Source: Beta vulgaris subsp. vulgaris
Lineage: Eukaryota > Streptophyta > Magnoliopsida > Caryophyllales > Amaranthaceae
Assembly: GCF_026745355.1 (NCBI RefSeq)
Contig: NC_079202.1
Span: 60,270,622 to 60,334,621, forward strand
Direction of reading: 5' to 3'
Length of the DNA stretch: 64,000 bases
Shown in pieces: positions 22,707 through 35,760 of the stretch (positions are counted from its first letter, which is position 1; each line of letters begins with the position of its first letter). The notes beneath the pieces are model-generated. The model searched no databases. It had not been told where the DNA came from and worked only from the letters and a program-made list of their open reading frames with translations. Position numbers and translations under genes: made by a program.

Positions 22707-25700
22707 TTATCCGATGGGTTGGAGATCACAAACGCGATGAAGAGGGAAAGGAGGATCAAAGTAAGAGCCATTAAGAATGGCTAAAGTGACAATCTTATTG
22801 GCAACTTCAGTAGCATGTATACCATCCCAACTAACATACATGTTAGGATCTTCACAGGCTGTTGCTGTTAAAGTAGTTCCATTGATGAGCTTAGTATTCC
22901 CACAATATACTTGAGGATTGAAGTTATATGGTCCACCTCCTTCTCCACAACATGCTCTAGTTCCATACTTTAGGCCTGTTCCAAATGTCACATTATAGGA
23001 AATCATATCATTATATAATTAAAGAAGATCAACCTTTTAATCAGTACTAGTTAATCTATAATTAAATTAAAAAGAAAAAAAGTAAGAAAGGTTCTTTTGA
23101 CAAAGTAGATGATAATTACTCCACAAAGTATAATATTATTGATAATAATGACATGATTATGACTTGATATTGACTAGCACTTCTTGCAAAGTGATACTTG
23201 ATCATACTAGTATTCTCTATCAATCTATTTGTGTAGGAATAGTTACATGTATACATTGCCTAAGATGACTATTTACCTTAATAATTTGGAAAATTCCATA
23301 TGTTGGAAGTAATAATTTCAACAATTGTTTTAAAATATTCCCTCTGTTTGTTTTTTTTACTATTATAATCCCTCCGTCCTATAATATAGTGCTTATTTCT
23401 TTTTTACACGGTCGCCAAGACGTAACTTTGACCTTCATTAATCTTCAATTCCGTATTAATAAAAAATTTAAAAAGTTGATATTATGAAACTATACATTGA
23501 GACGAATCTAACAAGATCCCACATGATCGAATATGTTTTTATATATATATACAAATGACTAAATGAGAATATCCGGTCAAAGATTTTAAAATTTGACCCA
23601 CCAAAAATGAAGTAAGCACTATATTATGGGACGAAGGGAGTATTATACTATTGAATATTACTATGACGTTCCTGAAATTTATAAAGAGCTACCCACTTAT
23701 TGTAAATGGGCGAATATTACTACGACGTTAAAGGAAATACTTATTATACATTAAACTACTTTTGAAATAAAGTCCAACTAATAACATAAATTGTTGTAAA
23801 TTTTTTACTAATAAATTATTAAAGTCTAGAAAGTGATTACAAAAATACATCATTCGTCATACATACATATGAAGTATTTGACTAGTTTTGTTCCATTGTT
23901 TAGTAAATACATCATTACTCATTAGTAGTTATGGAGTCTTGCTCATGATTAAGACTAGATTAACGACATTATAGCTGATGCAAGGTTGCTATACTCACAT
24001 GACCTATCATAGAAAGGTTTTCCTATAATTAATTATAGATTAGCTAGATGCCATAACCATCATAATCTAACTCATTATCATATGATTCAATTTGGCTTTT
24101 AATTTCCTAATCATTATTAGTATCACATTCAAACCCATGATCTAATCCTTATAAAAATCTACACTAATAGTTCTTAAGCTAATAAATGAGTTGGAAATAA
24201 TAAATATAGCAATTCATGATAACATTAATAAAAGGATTATGCTATATGCAGCGCTTAGGGTTGCATGTAAGACATAAATACACTACTTAAAATGGAAATA
24301 AGTTGTGAATTTATGGAAAAATTTTGCATCAGCCAACGTAACAAATGATCAATTAATACAACTTATTTCCATTTTTAGCTTCTTATATACAGCCCTTAGG
24401 ATTGCATATAGCTTTTTCCTTAATAAAAAGCACGCATTTAGTATGAATATGATATTACCATAAGATGTAGGATGTTGAAAGAGGTCAAGTAACACAGAAT
24501 GAGTATCCACATATATAATTGAAGCATCAGGAAGAAGTGCCCTGGTTTGTTGCATTGCCTCCTTAAGCATGTTATTGTAATCTTTAACAGCATTATTGTA
24601 AGAAATCATGCAGCCGAATTCGTCGAGATCTGAGCTTTCATGGGGAAGCTCCACCAAGAAGGAGGGGTAGCAACCAATTGGTGCAAGATTAAGCACCCAA
24701 AATGTTCTTCCTCCTATACCATATAGTTCCTGTAACCAAATTATTTCATCTTATTATCAAAGTTGAAGAAGAACGTATTAAGTGGGCTTTGTAAATGGGC
24801 CAAAGTTTTTTATATTTGAGCAAAGAATAAGACCAATAGTATATGGGCCCATTGCATGAAGGGTGGCTGACCTTTATGGCAGAAGTAATCTGTAAAATGA
24901 CTTGAGGTAAATATTGCTTTACTCCAATGATGCCAATATATGGTAAATTTCCAGTGAAGTCATTTTGGCCAATGTAGAATGTGTAGAGTGCCTTTTCAAA
25001 TATGCCTATAGAAGGTAGAGGGGTGGACAATTTTGGCACTAGTAAAAAAAAAGTTTCAATTAGTAAAATATTAATCTTAATGATAATTATTCTTCCGATC
25101 CTTAAATAATAGGCGAAATTTAGTCTTAGGTTATCTCAAAACAACTAAACACTTTCGGAATTAAGTTAAGTTTTGAGCATTTCTATATTATCTTTGAGAA
25201 AAATCTTGACATTATTGTATTGCATTTACTTCAGTACCCTACAAAATCTCAGATTAATCAATCAAATCATATTTCTATATAAATTCTACCTGTATATGTT
25301 TTGTGGTTTCATTTATTAACTTCACTTCAACTTTAGTATATATTACGTAAAAATCACTCCAATAATTAAAAAAATCTGTAGAAACACTGAAAAAGCAATG
25401 AAATTCAACTATGATTAAAAAAAGTTTTAAGTCAATTAGTAAAAAATTAGGTGAAGAGAACAAGTTATGTTACATATCCATACTTAATTCTTGATGTAGC
25501 GAGCAAAAAAAGATTTATGGATAGTTGAATACACAAATTATGTTTTTTTATTCATATGAGCCACGAATGCCCAACAAAGTAAAAAAAGGAGAGGGGGAAT
25601 TCGAACTTGTGACATATCATTCACAGCACCTCAATTTTAACGAGTTTGCCAAGACATCTTGATTAAGAATACACAAATCATGTGAAAGAACCTAATGATA

Positions 25701-26684
25701 TTCTTACCATAATTAAAAGTAGAGTTAGAAAATTCAAGAACTCTGAATTGTAACTCCTTTAACTGGTTGAGCTGAATGCTCAGAGAAAAAGGACTGACTC
25801 CAGTGACAAATAAGGAAGTGTTTGGCAGTCTAACAGTAGATGCTAATGTTGCAAAATTTGCTCCATGTCTGTAATCGGATCCAATTGACCTCAAATACGG
25901 GCTTAGAAATGGTATCCCAATAGCTTGTGCTGATTAAGGGAAAAAAAACATGAGGTAAGAGCACTTAATTGAATAATTGTTTAACTACCTAATTCCTTAT
26001 CTAATTATTGCCAATTTCATGCAGTAATACATTATTTTTGCAAGAACAGCTATATCTTAAAACATGATTAGGAAGTACAAATATCAACAATTAAGGATCA
26101 TTTCAACATGATTAGGAAGTACAAATATCAACAATTAAGGATCATTTCAATCATTTTCCTTTTATTTTACTCAATCACTTTGGGAAGAATCATGGAGGAA
26201 GTACAGAATTACGAGAGAAAAACTGAAAGATGAGAAAATGTAACTAAAAATGGTTAAAATGTTAAAAAGTGGATGACATGGGCGGAAAAAGATGATATAT
26301 AAAGTAGATGTGACATGTTAACAAGAATAGAAAAGACAATAGTGTGTATATTAAAAAGAAACGGGTAGAGTATTAATTAATTAAACTAACTTCGTTATAC
26401 ATATATAATTGTCTATTACACCACATGATTGAAACAAAATTAGAAAACTTACCTAAGAAATCAACAATGACTCTTCCATCAGTAGCTCTACCAGTAGGTT
26501 TCTTGAAAAAAGTCATACCAAAAGGTCCTCTTTCAGATGGAAATGCAGCATAAAATCCTCCAGTATCAGTATTTGAATCTCCAAAGTTAAATATTCCCTT
26601 TATGTCACATTTGCATTCACATAAACCCCTAAAAACCGCAACAATCACCACAACCACCAACACGCGCACACGTACACAACCCAT
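22707..26684 (-). CDS. GDSL esterase/lipase (secreted, SGNH hydrolase)
   Basis: Five exons on the minus strand: 26684-26453, 25929-25708, 25038-24872, 24729-24459 and 22975-22707. All junctions are GT-AG with consistent phases, giving 386 residues, normal for plant GDSL enzymes. Residues 1 to ~24 are a hydrophobic signal peptide. Block I is FGDSNTDTGG with nucleophile Ser37. Block III is YIGQNDFTG (Gly175, Asn177). Block V is WDGIHATE with Asp348 and His351, so the catalytic set is complete. NLAPIGCYP is the usual conserved mid-region motif. Family members hydrolyse ester bonds of lipids, acetylated sugars or cutin in the wall or apoplast; the substrate cannot be read here. It resembles the At4g01130-type subgroup. 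Introns 2 and 4 hold a SINE and a Stowaway-like MITE. Confidence 0.94.
23369..23640. mobile_element. Stowaway-like MITE, copy 2, in GDSL intron 4
   Basis: The ends are ATCCCTCCGTCCTATAATAT and its inverse ATATTATGGGACGAAGGGAG, next to TA. The interior matches copy 3 (39619-39873) closely and copy 1 (18975-19230) in the opposite orientation. It sits in intron 4 of the GDSL gene, away from the splice sites. Confidence 0.85.
25539..25666 (-). mobile_element. tRNA-derived SINE, copy 2, in GDSL intron 2
   Basis: On the minus strand it has the same head (AAGATGTCTTGGC, then AATTGAGGTGC), box B (AGTTCGAATTCCCC) and 3' end (TTCGTGGCTCATATGAATAAA) as the copy at 22006-22134. An exact 12-bp duplication, GAATACACAAAT, flanks it at 25527-25538 and 25667-25678. 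It lies in intron 2 of the GDSL gene in the same orientation as the gene. Confidence 0.85.
26061..26148. repeat. 44-bp tandem duplication in GDSL intron 1
   Basis: Two adjacent, apparently identical 44-bp copies (26061-26104 and 26105-26148), each beginning AACATGATTAGGAAGTAC. Identity suggests a recent event. It is intronic and should not affect the protein. Confidence 0.9.
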
Positions 26685-28450
26685 TTTCGAGCCACGAACA
26701 GGGCGAAGACCATTAGACCAATATGAGAAGCAATATATAAGAGGAACAAGCTTAAGGCTACTTTAATTTGCCTTAAGCATGAAATATGGTATGGACCAAA
26801 GAAGCACTTATACTATACTTTTACTCTATAAAATTAGAGATATAGCATCAAAGAAAAAATGTTGGTGATGATATAATGCATGCTTGATGAATAATTGAGA
26901 TATTGGTACAAAATTCAGCTAGCAGGCCTGCAAAACTTTCTTTTCTTATACAACTTTTAAGATTTTACCGTTGTGGACCACCACAAAAGAACTAGTATGG
27001 TAATGGTAGCATGTTTTTTGGTTTGTGGGATGATGATTGATAGGTGGATGGTGATCTTGGGACATGTCTTTGAATAGTTTATCTCCTGTTTTTTCTCTCC
27101 GAATTTATGGATTCTAAGCTCCTGGATTTTTTGTATCATTCAACCTGCATTGTTATCATATCAATAATCAAATTATATTGTAGACTTGTAGTCATAGTGC
27201 TACATTGGTGCACCAAATTTTGTAGCACCAAATTTTCATCACCTTTTTCAACAGAGAGAGAACTTGTGTAGAAGTTAGTATGATGACGGATTACCGTTAG
27301 ATTTTTTTCGTATTCGATTACAAATAAGGAGAGGAGAATAATATCTAAATGGATAAGGAAAAATAGTGTGACTAAAGTGGTAATAAGAAAGTGTAAGAGC
27401 AATGACATTCATGTTTTTCGATTATGAAAATATGTCATGGGGTTGTTGTAAAAATCATAGTCGTTTTTTGGGTATTGCAATTTGGATCATCCATGATATA
27501 TTGGTATTCTAATTTTGATCATCCCATTGATCTAAGTCATGGAACAAGTCACGGAGTAAGTGATTAAGTGAAGGAGGATCCATGTATAATTTGAAGTTTG
27601 TAATTGAAATATTTCAAAAATTACAAAGTAAAATAAGATAAAAAATAATCACCAACGGTCATAATTTTTTGAGATCTAAAAATAAAAATCCATTTTGTCA
27701 TACTTTCACACATTTCTAAAAGTATTTATTATCTCTTTAAATTTTATATACTTGTGTTTTTATTTTTGGGATGATATTCTATTTTCTTGTTATGACTGAA
27801 GTCGTTTGTCAAAATGGCTCATGATCATCTTTGCCTCTTTGGTAAGATGAGAGATGAAGTTGATGAAAGAGGCAAATGACATGTTTTTTCCGGCATTGGT
27901 GGTCATGCTCTTTATATCCCGTGAAAAAAGAAAAGTGTAGTATAGGAGGATTTCATTGGAAAGTATGGTTATAATCAATCTATGTTGTTCTATTGGTTTA
28001 TTAATATTAGTTTTTTACAAATTTTTATTAAATATAAATATGTAACTAAATTAGCAGTGAAATCGAGTTCGCATGCTATGCATATAAGGCTAGTTATATT
28101 TTATTAAAAAAAACTATCAAATTGATTCCAAACTTATTTGTAACTAGTCGGGCTTGGACACACCGATAATTTTTTAAAAATTAACTATATTTGTAAGTTG
28201 TTTATTTGCACAAAGTCTCTACTCTATATCATATGAAGTATCTAGCACTTTATGATGACGATTAACACATACCTACGTCCGTTTTTAGTTGCAATACTTT
28301 GACTTTCAAATTTGTCAACGTACAACTTTAAAAAATTTAATATTACTCCATTAGATTTTAGTATATTTAAAATATATATATATTGTTATAAAACCAACGA
28401 TATATACTACATAAAAATTGTACAAAATTAAAGTGTTTCTTGAATGAAAA
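26685..28450. other. Upstream of GDSL gene, no other gene seen
   Basis: The first few hundred bases should hold the GDSL promoter on the minus strand. The rest is AT-rich, with short frames that show no family features and no clear transposon ends. Confidence 0.4.
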
Positions 28451-28463
28451 AAATATTGCTACA

Positions 28464-28527
28464 GCCAGGATTTGAACCTGGAATCTTTTCCATAAGATTT
28501 GACCAATGTGCTACTGCAGCTTCTTAT
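28464..28527 (-). pseudogene. Degenerate tRNA-like gene
   Basis: The minus strand folds partly as a tRNA. A 7-bp acceptor stem pairs (GCTGCAG with CTGTAGC, one G-U), and the T arm is perfect (CCAGG-TTCAAAT-CCTGG, containing box B GGTTCAAATCC). A box A match TAGCACATTGG follows the acceptor strand, and a T-run (ATATTTTTTTT) lies just downstream as a possible Pol III stop. The body is only ~64 nt: the 3' half of the D stem and the variable loop are missing, so it is probably not a functional tRNA. A SINE remnant is an alternative. End coordinates are approximate. Confidence 0.5.
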
Positions 28528-28529
28528 GT

Positions 28530-29123
28530 TGTAGTTTCACAAAGAAATCTATTTAATTATCTTGATTTGAGAAACGTAAGCAATCTTCTTCCAGAAGAAG
28601 AAATCTCCTGATAAAATAATCTTCCAAACAAAAGCACGATCTTTATTTAATAAAGTACTTGATTTACGAAGATTACTTTAGTCTATTTTTCAAAGGAGAA
28701 AATAGACATAACACAATAATAATACATGGCTTTCTTTCGCCAGAAAAAAAAAAAAAAAAACTTCTTATTGTTAAAATCATGCTAAATACTTAATTTTCAT
28801 AGACTCATGTGATGTGAAACCTAACATCAAACATCTGTATACAAGTCCATGTTGGAGGAGAGAGTGACCACATATAAAGTTGACCGGTTTTCATCCTAAA
28901 ATCAATTGGTGATAGGTGAAATAACCCACCAACTTATATATGTTAGTTAATCTCTCTAATTCTTCAATACAAGACAATTATTTCCTACCTCACATGTGGG
29001 TTATTCATTCTTAATAGTTTTGTAGACGTTAGTAAGCCCTTTTAGAATTTTTGTCAATAAGAAATACACTACTTAATCCAAGTGGTATAGTCTTTGAGAG
29101 GAGATAAAATATTTTTGAAAATT
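28530..29123. other. Intergenic, no gene seen
   Basis: AT-rich sequence between the tRNA-like locus and a hAT-type MITE; nothing recognisable. Confidence 0.4.
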
Positions 29124-29131
29124 CAAAGAAG

Positions 29132-29541
29132 TAGGGATGCAAATGGATAATGAATAATCTATCATCCGCTTAATCCGATTTTATTAAATCGGTGAGAACT
29201 CAAAATATACGAATGAAAAGTGAGTGGCGGATGAAGCGAGTGATGGATGGGTTGGATGCGGATGAGATTTTTTTCACCCGTCATCTGACCCATCACCTGC
29301 TTAACACTCACGTCTCACCCATCATCCATTATCAATTACAAGTTTTTTTTACTTACTTTGTAAAAAAATTTAGTTGAAAATTTTAATAAATATGTATCTT
29401 ATGGCATAATTTTTTTATAAAAATTGTTATATATCTTCTCACTCGCTAACCACCCGAGCCAATCGTTTACCCGGTAGATGACGGATGGATGAATGCGGGT
29501 GAAACTCTACCCGTCCCGAACACGGTCCATCTCCATCCCTA
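29132..29541. mobile_element. hAT-type MITE
   Basis: The 410-bp element has ends TAGGGATG and CATCCCTA. It is flanked by an 8-bp duplication with one mismatch (CAAAGAAG at 29124-29131, CAGAGAAG at 29542-29549), as expected of hAT transposition. Subterminal motifs such as GATGGATGG and ACCCG recur in both orientations. No coding capacity. Confidence 0.75.
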
Positions 29542-29549
29542 CAGAGAAG

Positions 29550-30743
29550 TAGTCTGTCCAAAGGTGGATTCAAATGACAAGCTATAGTTATATTATAATT
29601 AAATTAATATTCTATATTGGTTAACTTCTTGTAATTATTTGGTGTTTTGTATCATGTACAAGATAAATCGAGCTGATTTTTTCCTATGAATGAGCCTAGT
29701 TTAACTTCCAATTAGAAAAAAAAAAACAAAACATAATTTGTCATTCCTTTTTATTAAAAGGCCTACCGCTTTAATTATTTTGAATTGGTTGGTACTTTGT
29801 ACGAGTTTGGAACAAAATAATTTTCAACTACTATTTGCAATTTGTTTCCTTGCACAAGTTCTCTACTAAATATCTAGCAATTCGTGATGAATTTTAACTC
29901 AAACTTACTCATTTTTTTAGTTGGAAACTTAAAATACTTTGAATTTCGTACTTGCTAACTTATTATTTACTTTAATTCCCTCTCTCTAATTTCTATATAT
30001 ACCTCATGTAGCGTGTATAATTTCCACTCAAATAATGTTCACCATATTTTATTATGAGAGTGTTATATGTAACTTATTTTGATGCTTAGGTAGTTTTTGA
30101 TATCAACTAATTTTGATTTACTTCAGAAAAATAGAAGTTTTAATTATAAGTTCAGCTATCAAATGAAAAAATATTTCAAAGTTGTAAAAAGTTCCATTTA
30201 CATCTTATAACCACTATGAATTGCACGAGAGAAAAAAGAAATCGTATATTGGAAAACAAAGTTAGGTTTTGTATTTTGGGCCCTGATAAACATAAACTAA
30301 GGTCCCTTAGATAGTGGGCCAACTTGTGGGCAGGCAGCCCAAGATAAGATAAGATTAAAAAAAATAAAAATAAAAAGACGTAAGCAAAACGATATTCTCG
30401 TGAATATGAAAGAATTTTCCTTTTTTTTCATACGTAATAATGCACTTAAAAAAGTTAAAAGGACAATTTGTGGAAAAAATAACTTTGAATTTTCAACCGC
30501 TTAAAAAAATAATCTAAAAGAACAAACTGAAAAAAAAAAAAAAAGTGAAAAACGAAAATCCAAATGAAAAGATTCCCCAATATGCAGATCTATGAGATCT
30601 GATGAGGAAAGATGCACAGCACACCCCTGCTTTTTACAATTGCTTTGGGTCCACGTCAACATGGGCCCACTATGAGTTGCGTATTAGACTCTGCATCTGT
30701 ACGACACGTCACCTTGTCTGTTTGAACCGCCGCGTCTATACTA
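29550..30743. other. Intergenic, no gene seen
   Basis: AT-rich, with several A- and T-runs. The short frame at 30602-30943 crosses into the Helitron-like element and is not considered a gene. Confidence 0.4.
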
Positions 30744-32527
30744 TCTATATATATATATATATATATAAAGCAAAGTTAAAATTGGTTATGTGTCAGGCTA
30801 TTACTCATTTCGCCACATGTCATCGCTATACTTATTCTCATTTTTTTAGTGCCACGTGTAAAATGGATCAATTACAATCTTATAAATTTGGTAAGTTTAA
30901 CTCAGAAATGGAATTGCTTTATAATCATATTAGTTCGTTATAATTCCGGCAAGGTTGCTAACTAATAATAAAAATGTTAATATTGATAACTCAAAAAAAA
31001 AATATGATATAAGTTACCATTTACATTACATTTATGTAATTACCCGTAGTCGTAGGTTTTGATTTATAATGTAGACAATTTATTTCGGAGTTGCGGGATT
31101 GATAATTTTCACAAATTTTTATATTGCTTAATTATTACTCCAGTAGAGTACATTATTATTAGATATTATTGTAGTATACAATAATTATCTTTACGTGTCA
31201 TTTGTCTACATTAATAATGTAGGGTAGTAATAAGTTCGAGTTGGATTAATTTCAAGTTCACCTGATTTCTATTTCGGGTCACTTACCCCTAATCCAAACT
31301 TGACTTGATTCTGATTTCAGGTCGAAAATTAGAATTTGACGACTTTTCGTTTCAGGTTGACCCGAAACCAACCCAAAATGACATGACTTTAAATTTAATC
31401 ATTGCAATAATTCAACATATTGAGTGAGCCTTGAATTCATATGCCAACTTAATCAAATTTAGAATATTCAAGAAACGAGTTTGGTCTAATACAAGTTAGA
31501 TAAACATATTTGGCCTGCCTTGAATTTGACCCCACTTCAAAGTCAGATTATTCGGTTGTTTTGAGGTTCAAAAATTCAACCTGAACCTAACCCATTATTT
31601 TTTCGGTCGGTTGGGCTGACCCATCTTTTTTTTCAGGTCGAAAATTTTAACCCAAATCCGAAATTTTCAGGTTAGATTCAAGTCAGGTTATCATATTGGA
31701 TCAGCTTTAATTTTGACAGTCCTAATGAAAAGATTATACATGAAATATAAATTTACAATTTATAATCTTTCAATTTTAAATGTAGTCATTCCAATAATTT
31801 TGGAATTAAAAAAACTATTTGAGAACTAAAAAAAATTCATGTGCATTATGCACGGGTCCGATAATCTTAATATAAATTATTTCTCAAATAGTCAAGATGT
31901 AAATTATTTCACAAGTCAATAGTAACAAATTTTAAAAGCCATCTAATCTTTTATTTCTCATTTATATCTTTCTTAAATTATTTCAATATTTAGTTGTGTA
32001 TGATCACTTCATGATTCTATGTAAATATCACAAAATTTCAATTTCTAAATTGAAAATTTTGGGTTTTCATATTTTTTCTTAGATATATGTTTAATATTAA
32101 TTATCAGCACATATTTTGCTGACCCGCAAATGAAAACCATGCTATCTAGGGGAATAGATATTTTTTTTAATATGTAACAATATTGATATAAACAATTAGA
32201 TTCATTGTAAGAAAATTTATGTGAGCTTAAAGCAGTTTGAACAAGTTTGACCACTAAATGACTTTAAGTTAATTAAATTAACCTAAGCAATGTATGTGCT
32301 TTAACTTAGTACCATTTAATCATTTTATGGATAATATAAAATATACTGATTATTATAGATAATTTATATTTCAGTGTAGTGCATCGCACGGGTTGTAAGC
32401 CAATTTTAGACTATTCTCAATACAATATATATCATTTTAGATAACAAGCCCATTTAATTTTTTGTTTAAGGTTAAACCCATTTTAATTTTATACAATTCT
32501 CATTACAAGATCATAATATCGTGTAGG

Positions 32528-35500
32528 ATATTTCTATATTCATTTCTAGGTATATATTAGAAGAAAATTTATACATTACAATATATATTTCATTTATATA
32601 TTACAATATACATGAAATTTTTGTATAATAATAATTATGATTAAATGGGTTAAACGGGTAATTCGTTTATCAAATAGGTCGGGTCAGGGTTGAGTATTTC
32701 AACCTCTTTATTAAATGTTTAGTAAACCCAAACGCAAATCCAACCAAACATGAACTGATTGCCAGCCCAACTTGGTTGCCTACTCTACTTTTATTTTTAT
32801 ACTATTTCATTACATATTTATATAAATATATACACCATGATTTCAAGGGACGTATTATATAACTTTAAATATATATTGTCATATCAAGTGTTATTAGCAA
32901 AAAGGTTTGAAGAATTAATAACTGATATTTCTATATTCATTTTTTAGGTATATATTAGAAGAAAAATTTATACATTACAATATATATTTCATTTATATAT
33001 TACGATATAAATGAAATTTATTGTCTATTTGATAAGATGAGTTGCAGGTTATTTTTTTAATAAATTAAATTGAAAAATGTATTTTCTCTTTAATTTTTTG
33101 TTAATTTACATTTACTATACAGGGTAAATTATAATGTCACTACTTTATGTAGGGTTTGCAAAAGCTAACTCAATACGAAATACGATCCGAACCTAACCCA
33201 AAATAAGCAGGTTAGGGTTGAAACTTTGACCGATTTTCTAACCCATTGATTAAACAAGTAGGTTAAGGTTGACATTTTTGACTCGAAATTGACATGCTTT
33301 GACTTTATTAACTTTCATATATGTAGAAAATTTTCGAAAAATATATTGATAAATCTAAAATTTGGCTTAAAAAATAAATATTGCTAAAATTGGTCACAAT
33401 TATTATAAGAAATATTAAACATGTATACTTTCAACAATGAACTCTCTCATATATACTTTTAAGAAAATAATTAATTTTTTGTATAATAATAATTATGATT
33501 AAATGGGTTAAACGGGTAATTCGTTTGTCAAATAGGTCGGGTCAGGGTTGAGTATTTCAACCTCTTTATTAAATGTTTAGTAAACCCAAATGCAAATCCA
33601 ACCAAACATGAACTGATTGCCAGCCCAACTTGGTTGCCTACTCTACTATATTTTTAATACTATTTCATTACATATTTATATAAATATATACACCATGATT
33701 TCAAGGGACGTATTATATAACTTTAAATATATATTGTCATATCAAGTGTTATTAGCAAAAAGGGTTTGAAGAATATTAATAACTGATATTTCTATATTCA
33801 TTTTTTAGGTATATATTAGAAGAAAAATGTATACATTACAATATATATTTCATTTATATATTACAATATAAATGAAATTTATTGTCTATTTGATAAGATG
33901 AGTTACAGGTTATTTTTTAATAAATTAAATTGAAAAATGTATTTTCTCTTTAATTTTTTTGTTAATTTACATTTACTATACAGGGTAAATTATAATGTCA
34001 CTACTTTATGTAGGGTTTGCAAAAGCTAACTCAATACGAAATACGATCCGAACCTAACCCAAAATAAGCAGGTAAGGGTTGAAACTTTGACCGATTTTCT
34101 AACCCATTGATTAAACAAGTAGGTTAAGGTTGACATTTTTGACCTGAAATTGACATGCTTTGACTTTATTAACTTTCATATATGTAGAAAATTTTCGAAA
34201 AATATATTGATAAATCTAAAATTTGGTTTAAAAAATAAATATTGCTAAAATTGGTCACAATTATTATAAGAAATATTAAACATGTATACTTTCAACAATG
34301 AACTAGAGGTGATCATTTTGGCCCGGCCCGCTGGCCCGGCCCGCTTTTGGGCCGGGTTTTGCGGCCCGCGGGCCGGGCCGGGCCCGGTCGTTTTTTTTAT
34401 ATTTTTGGGCGGGCTTTGGGCAAGCTAAAAACGACTTTTTAGTCTATTTTTTGGCCCGCAAAAGCCCGCAAAGCCCGGCCCAAAATAGCGGGCTTTGGAC
34501 ACAAATATTCGGCCCGAAATTTAGGCCCGGCCCGGCCCGGCCAATGGGCAATTTTTTTTGGCCGCGGCCCGGCCCGAACCCGGCCCGGCCCATGATCACC
34601 TCTACAATGAACTCTCTCATATATACTTTTAAGAAAATAATTAATTTTTTGTATAATAATAAATATGATTAAATGGGTTAAACGGGTAATTCGTTTGTCA
34701 AATAGGTCGGGTCAGGGTTGAGTATTTCAACCTCTTTATTAAATGTTTAGTAAACCCAAATGCAAATCCAACCAAACATGAACTGATTGCCAGCCCAACT
34801 TGGTTGCCTACTCTACTATATTTTTATACTATTTCATTACATATTTATATAAATATATACACCATGATTTCAAGGGACGTATTATATAACTTTAAATATA
34901 TATTGTCATATCAAGTGTTATTAGCAAAAAGGGTTTGAAGAATATTAATAACTGATATTTCTATATTCATTTTTTAGGTATATATTAGAAGAAAAATTTA
35001 TACATTACAATATATATTTCATTTATATATTACAATATAAATGAAATTTATTGTCTATTTGATAAGATGAGTTGCAGGTTATTTTTTTAATAAATTAAAT
35101 TGAAAAATGTATTTTCTCTTTAATTTTTTTGTTAATTTACATTTACTATACAGGGTAAATTATAATGTCACTACTTTATGTAGGGTTTGCAAAAGCTAAC
35201 TCAATATGAAATACGATCCGAACCTAACCCAAAATAAGCAGGTTAGGGTTGAAACTTTGACCGATTTTCTAACCCATTGATTAAACAAGTAGGTTAAGGT
35301 TGACATTTTTGACTCGAAATTGACATGCTTTGACTTTATTAACTTTCATATATGTAGAAAATTTTCGAAAAATATATTGATAAATCTAAAATTTGGTTTA
35401 AAAAATAAATATTGCTAAAATTGGTCACAATTATTATAAGAAATATTAAACATGTATACTTTCAACAATGAACTCTCTCATATATACTTTTAAGAAAATA

Positions 35501-35760
35501 ATTAATTTTTTGTATAATAATAATTATGATTAAATGGGTTAAACGGGTAATTCGTTTATCAAATAGGTCGGGTCAGGGTTGAGTATTTCAACCTGTTTAT
35601 TAAATGTTGGTTGCCTACTCTACTTTTATGTTTATACTATTTCATTACATATTTATATAAATATAGATACACCATGATTTCAAGGGACGTATTATATAAT
35701 TTTAAATATATATTGTCATATCAAGATTATTAGCAAAAAGGGTTTGAAAAACATTAGTAG
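32528..35760 (+). repeat. ~861-bp tandem repeat array, about three full units plus partials
   Basis: The landmark GTATAATAATAA(T/A)TATG occurs at 32623, 33481, 34651 and 35512. The spacings are 858, 1170 and 861 bp, and the 1170 becomes 861 after removing a 301-bp MITE and its 8-bp duplication. By eye the units differ by only a few percent. A partial unit (32528-32612) precedes the array and a last unit is truncated with an internal deletion near 35608. No unit has coding capacity. The repeats lie inside the Helitron-like element. Confidence 0.92.
34304..34604. mobile_element. hAT-type MITE with GC-rich GGCCCG subterminal repeats
   Basis: The 301-bp element has perfect 12-bp inverted ends (TAGAGGTGATCA and TGATCACCTCTA) and an exact 8-bp duplication, CAATGAAC, at 34296-34303 and 34605-34612, the size expected of hAT transposases. 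The interior is dominated by GGCCCGGCCCG motifs in both orientations, making it very GC-rich within AT-rich DNA. It interrupts only one of the tandem repeat units. The frame at 34451-34672 through it is spurious. Confidence 0.92.

Noticed and set aside
34451..34672. 73-residue Pro/Arg-rich frame
   Set aside because: It is produced by GGCCCG repeats of the hAT-type MITE and crosses the element border.
32528..35760. Tandem array considered as a CRISPR or centromeric satellite
   Set aside because: Units are ~861 bp with no spacer pattern, in a plant genome, with only about three copies; a local duplication in a Helitron fits better.
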